DNA from: Acidobacteriota bacterium
GTDB lineage: Bacteria; Acidobacteriota; Terriglobia; UBA7540
Direction of reading: 5' to 3'
Assembly (NCBI GenBank): GCA_021789565.1
Contig: JAJYJL010000443.1
Span: forward strand, 1 to 6,830
Length of the DNA stretch: 6,830 bases
The notes beneath the pieces were generated by a model that worked only from the letters and a program-made list of their open reading frames with translations, was not told the DNA's origin and ran no database searches. Below are positions 6,645 to 6,830 of this stretch, piece after piece. The first letter of the stretch is position 1; the number at the start of each line of letters is the position of its first letter. A program made the translations under genes and the position numbers.

Positions 6645-6670
6645 GGTAGAGGGTTAAATCATCAAACAAA
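6619..6670. repeat. 26-bp tandem duplication
   Basis: Two head-to-tail 26-bp units (6619-6644 and 6645-6670), starting GGTAGAGGGTTAAATC and ending CAAGCAAA or CAAACAAA, differ by one base. A third unit lies at 6800-6825 and a fourth begins at 6826 and leaves the window. The duplication therefore seems to belong to the repeat element itself. Confidence 0.8.
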
Positions 6671-6681
6671 CGGATGACGGT

Positions 6682-6708
6682 GGAGTCCGATCCAAACCAC
6701 CGGACTCC
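6682..6708. repeat. Inverted repeat, 8-bp stem
   Basis: GGAGTCCG (6682-6689) and CGGACTCC (6701-6708) pair perfectly around an 11-nt loop. It lies between the two copies of the larger repeat. No T-run follows on either strand, so it is not called a terminator. Confidence 0.6.
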
Positions 6709-6732
6709 CAAAACCGGAGACACGGCAAGAGC

Positions 6733-6753
6733 CGCGGCCCGTAAAGGGCCGCG
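6733..6753. repeat. GC-rich palindrome, 8-bp stem
   Basis: CGCGGCCC (6733-6740) and GGGCCGCG (6746-6753) form a perfect stem with loop GTAAA, and flanking AGC/GCT can extend it with one bulged C. It is a strong hairpin of the REP-like type rather than a terminator, because no T-tract follows. Confidence 0.65.
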
Positions 6754-6760
6754 CTACGAA

Positions 6761-6830
6761 GACCCTCACCGGGCCGCTGCGCGCCCACCCTCTCCCCAGG
6801 GTAGAGGGTTAAATCATCAAGCAAAGGTAG
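6761..6830. repeat. Interspersed repeat, copy 2 (runs off the window)
   Basis: Second copy of the element starting at 6579, with the core hairpin CCCTCT/AGAGGG at 6788-6808 and a 26-bp unit at 6800-6825. The next unit starts at 6826 and is cut by the window edge, so the copy continues to the right. Confidence 0.75.

Larger units (their letters stand above)
6369..6830. other. Gene-free intergenic repeat mosaic upstream of herA
   Basis: I see no gene in this stretch. Frames that cross it would translate the repeats themselves. It holds a 7-bp tandem duplication (GAGGTCC twice, 6430-6443), a double-hairpin element, two copies of a roughly 65-bp repeat, 26-bp tandem units, and two further palindromes, several listed separately. 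Such clusters are typical of interspersed palindromic repeats accumulating between genes. Confidence 0.7.

Noticed and set aside
6519..6830. CRISPR array
   Set aside because: Only two larger copies, 181 bp apart, with internal palindromes and tandem units; there are no regular spacers and no cas genes.

Overview
The window looks like a bacterial chromosome segment, most likely from the phylum Acidobacteriota. The pointers are a broken secreted alpha/beta hydrolase whose N-terminal wording resembles acidobacterial proteins as I remember them, the GC-rich resident glycosyltransferase gene, and palindromic interspersed repeats in the right-hand intergenic region. This assignment is an inference from memory, not a search result.

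Left part (1-911, + strand): the 3' part of a family 4 glycosyltransferase gene, cut at its 5' end by the window edge. It is probably the end of a surface-polysaccharide gene group. A 9-bp inverted repeat overlaps its stop codon. Positions 912-1331 hold no convincing gene, only an AT-rich patch and several small hairpins. Positions 1332-1598 (- strand) hold a relic of a secreted hydrolase: intact ribosome binding site, signal peptide and N-terminus, then an abrupt stop where a 10-bp perfect hairpin lies.

Centre (1705-6298, - strand): a compact three-gene operon, read right to left. It encodes a HerA-type hexameric DNA translocase ATPase, a NurA-type nuclease and an N4-cytosine/N6-adenine DNA methyltransferase. 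The gaps are 4 and 6 nt, and a good Shine-Dalgarno and a plausible promoter precede the first gene only. HerA and NurA are established partners in DNA end processing. A modification methylase as third gene suggests a restriction-modification-like or anti-phage system in which a HerA-NurA motor-nuclease replaces the usual endonuclease and the methylase marks self DNA. This is the most interesting content of the window. Its bases are visibly less GC-rich than the glycosyltransferase gene, which fits horizontal acquisition.

Right part (6299-6830): no gene. It carries the operon promoter with three similar 9-mers, followed by a mosaic of palindromic and tandem repeats, one of which (about 65 bp) occurs twice and runs off the window. 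The operon therefore lies between a repeat cluster and a gene relic, as expected for an accessory insertion site.
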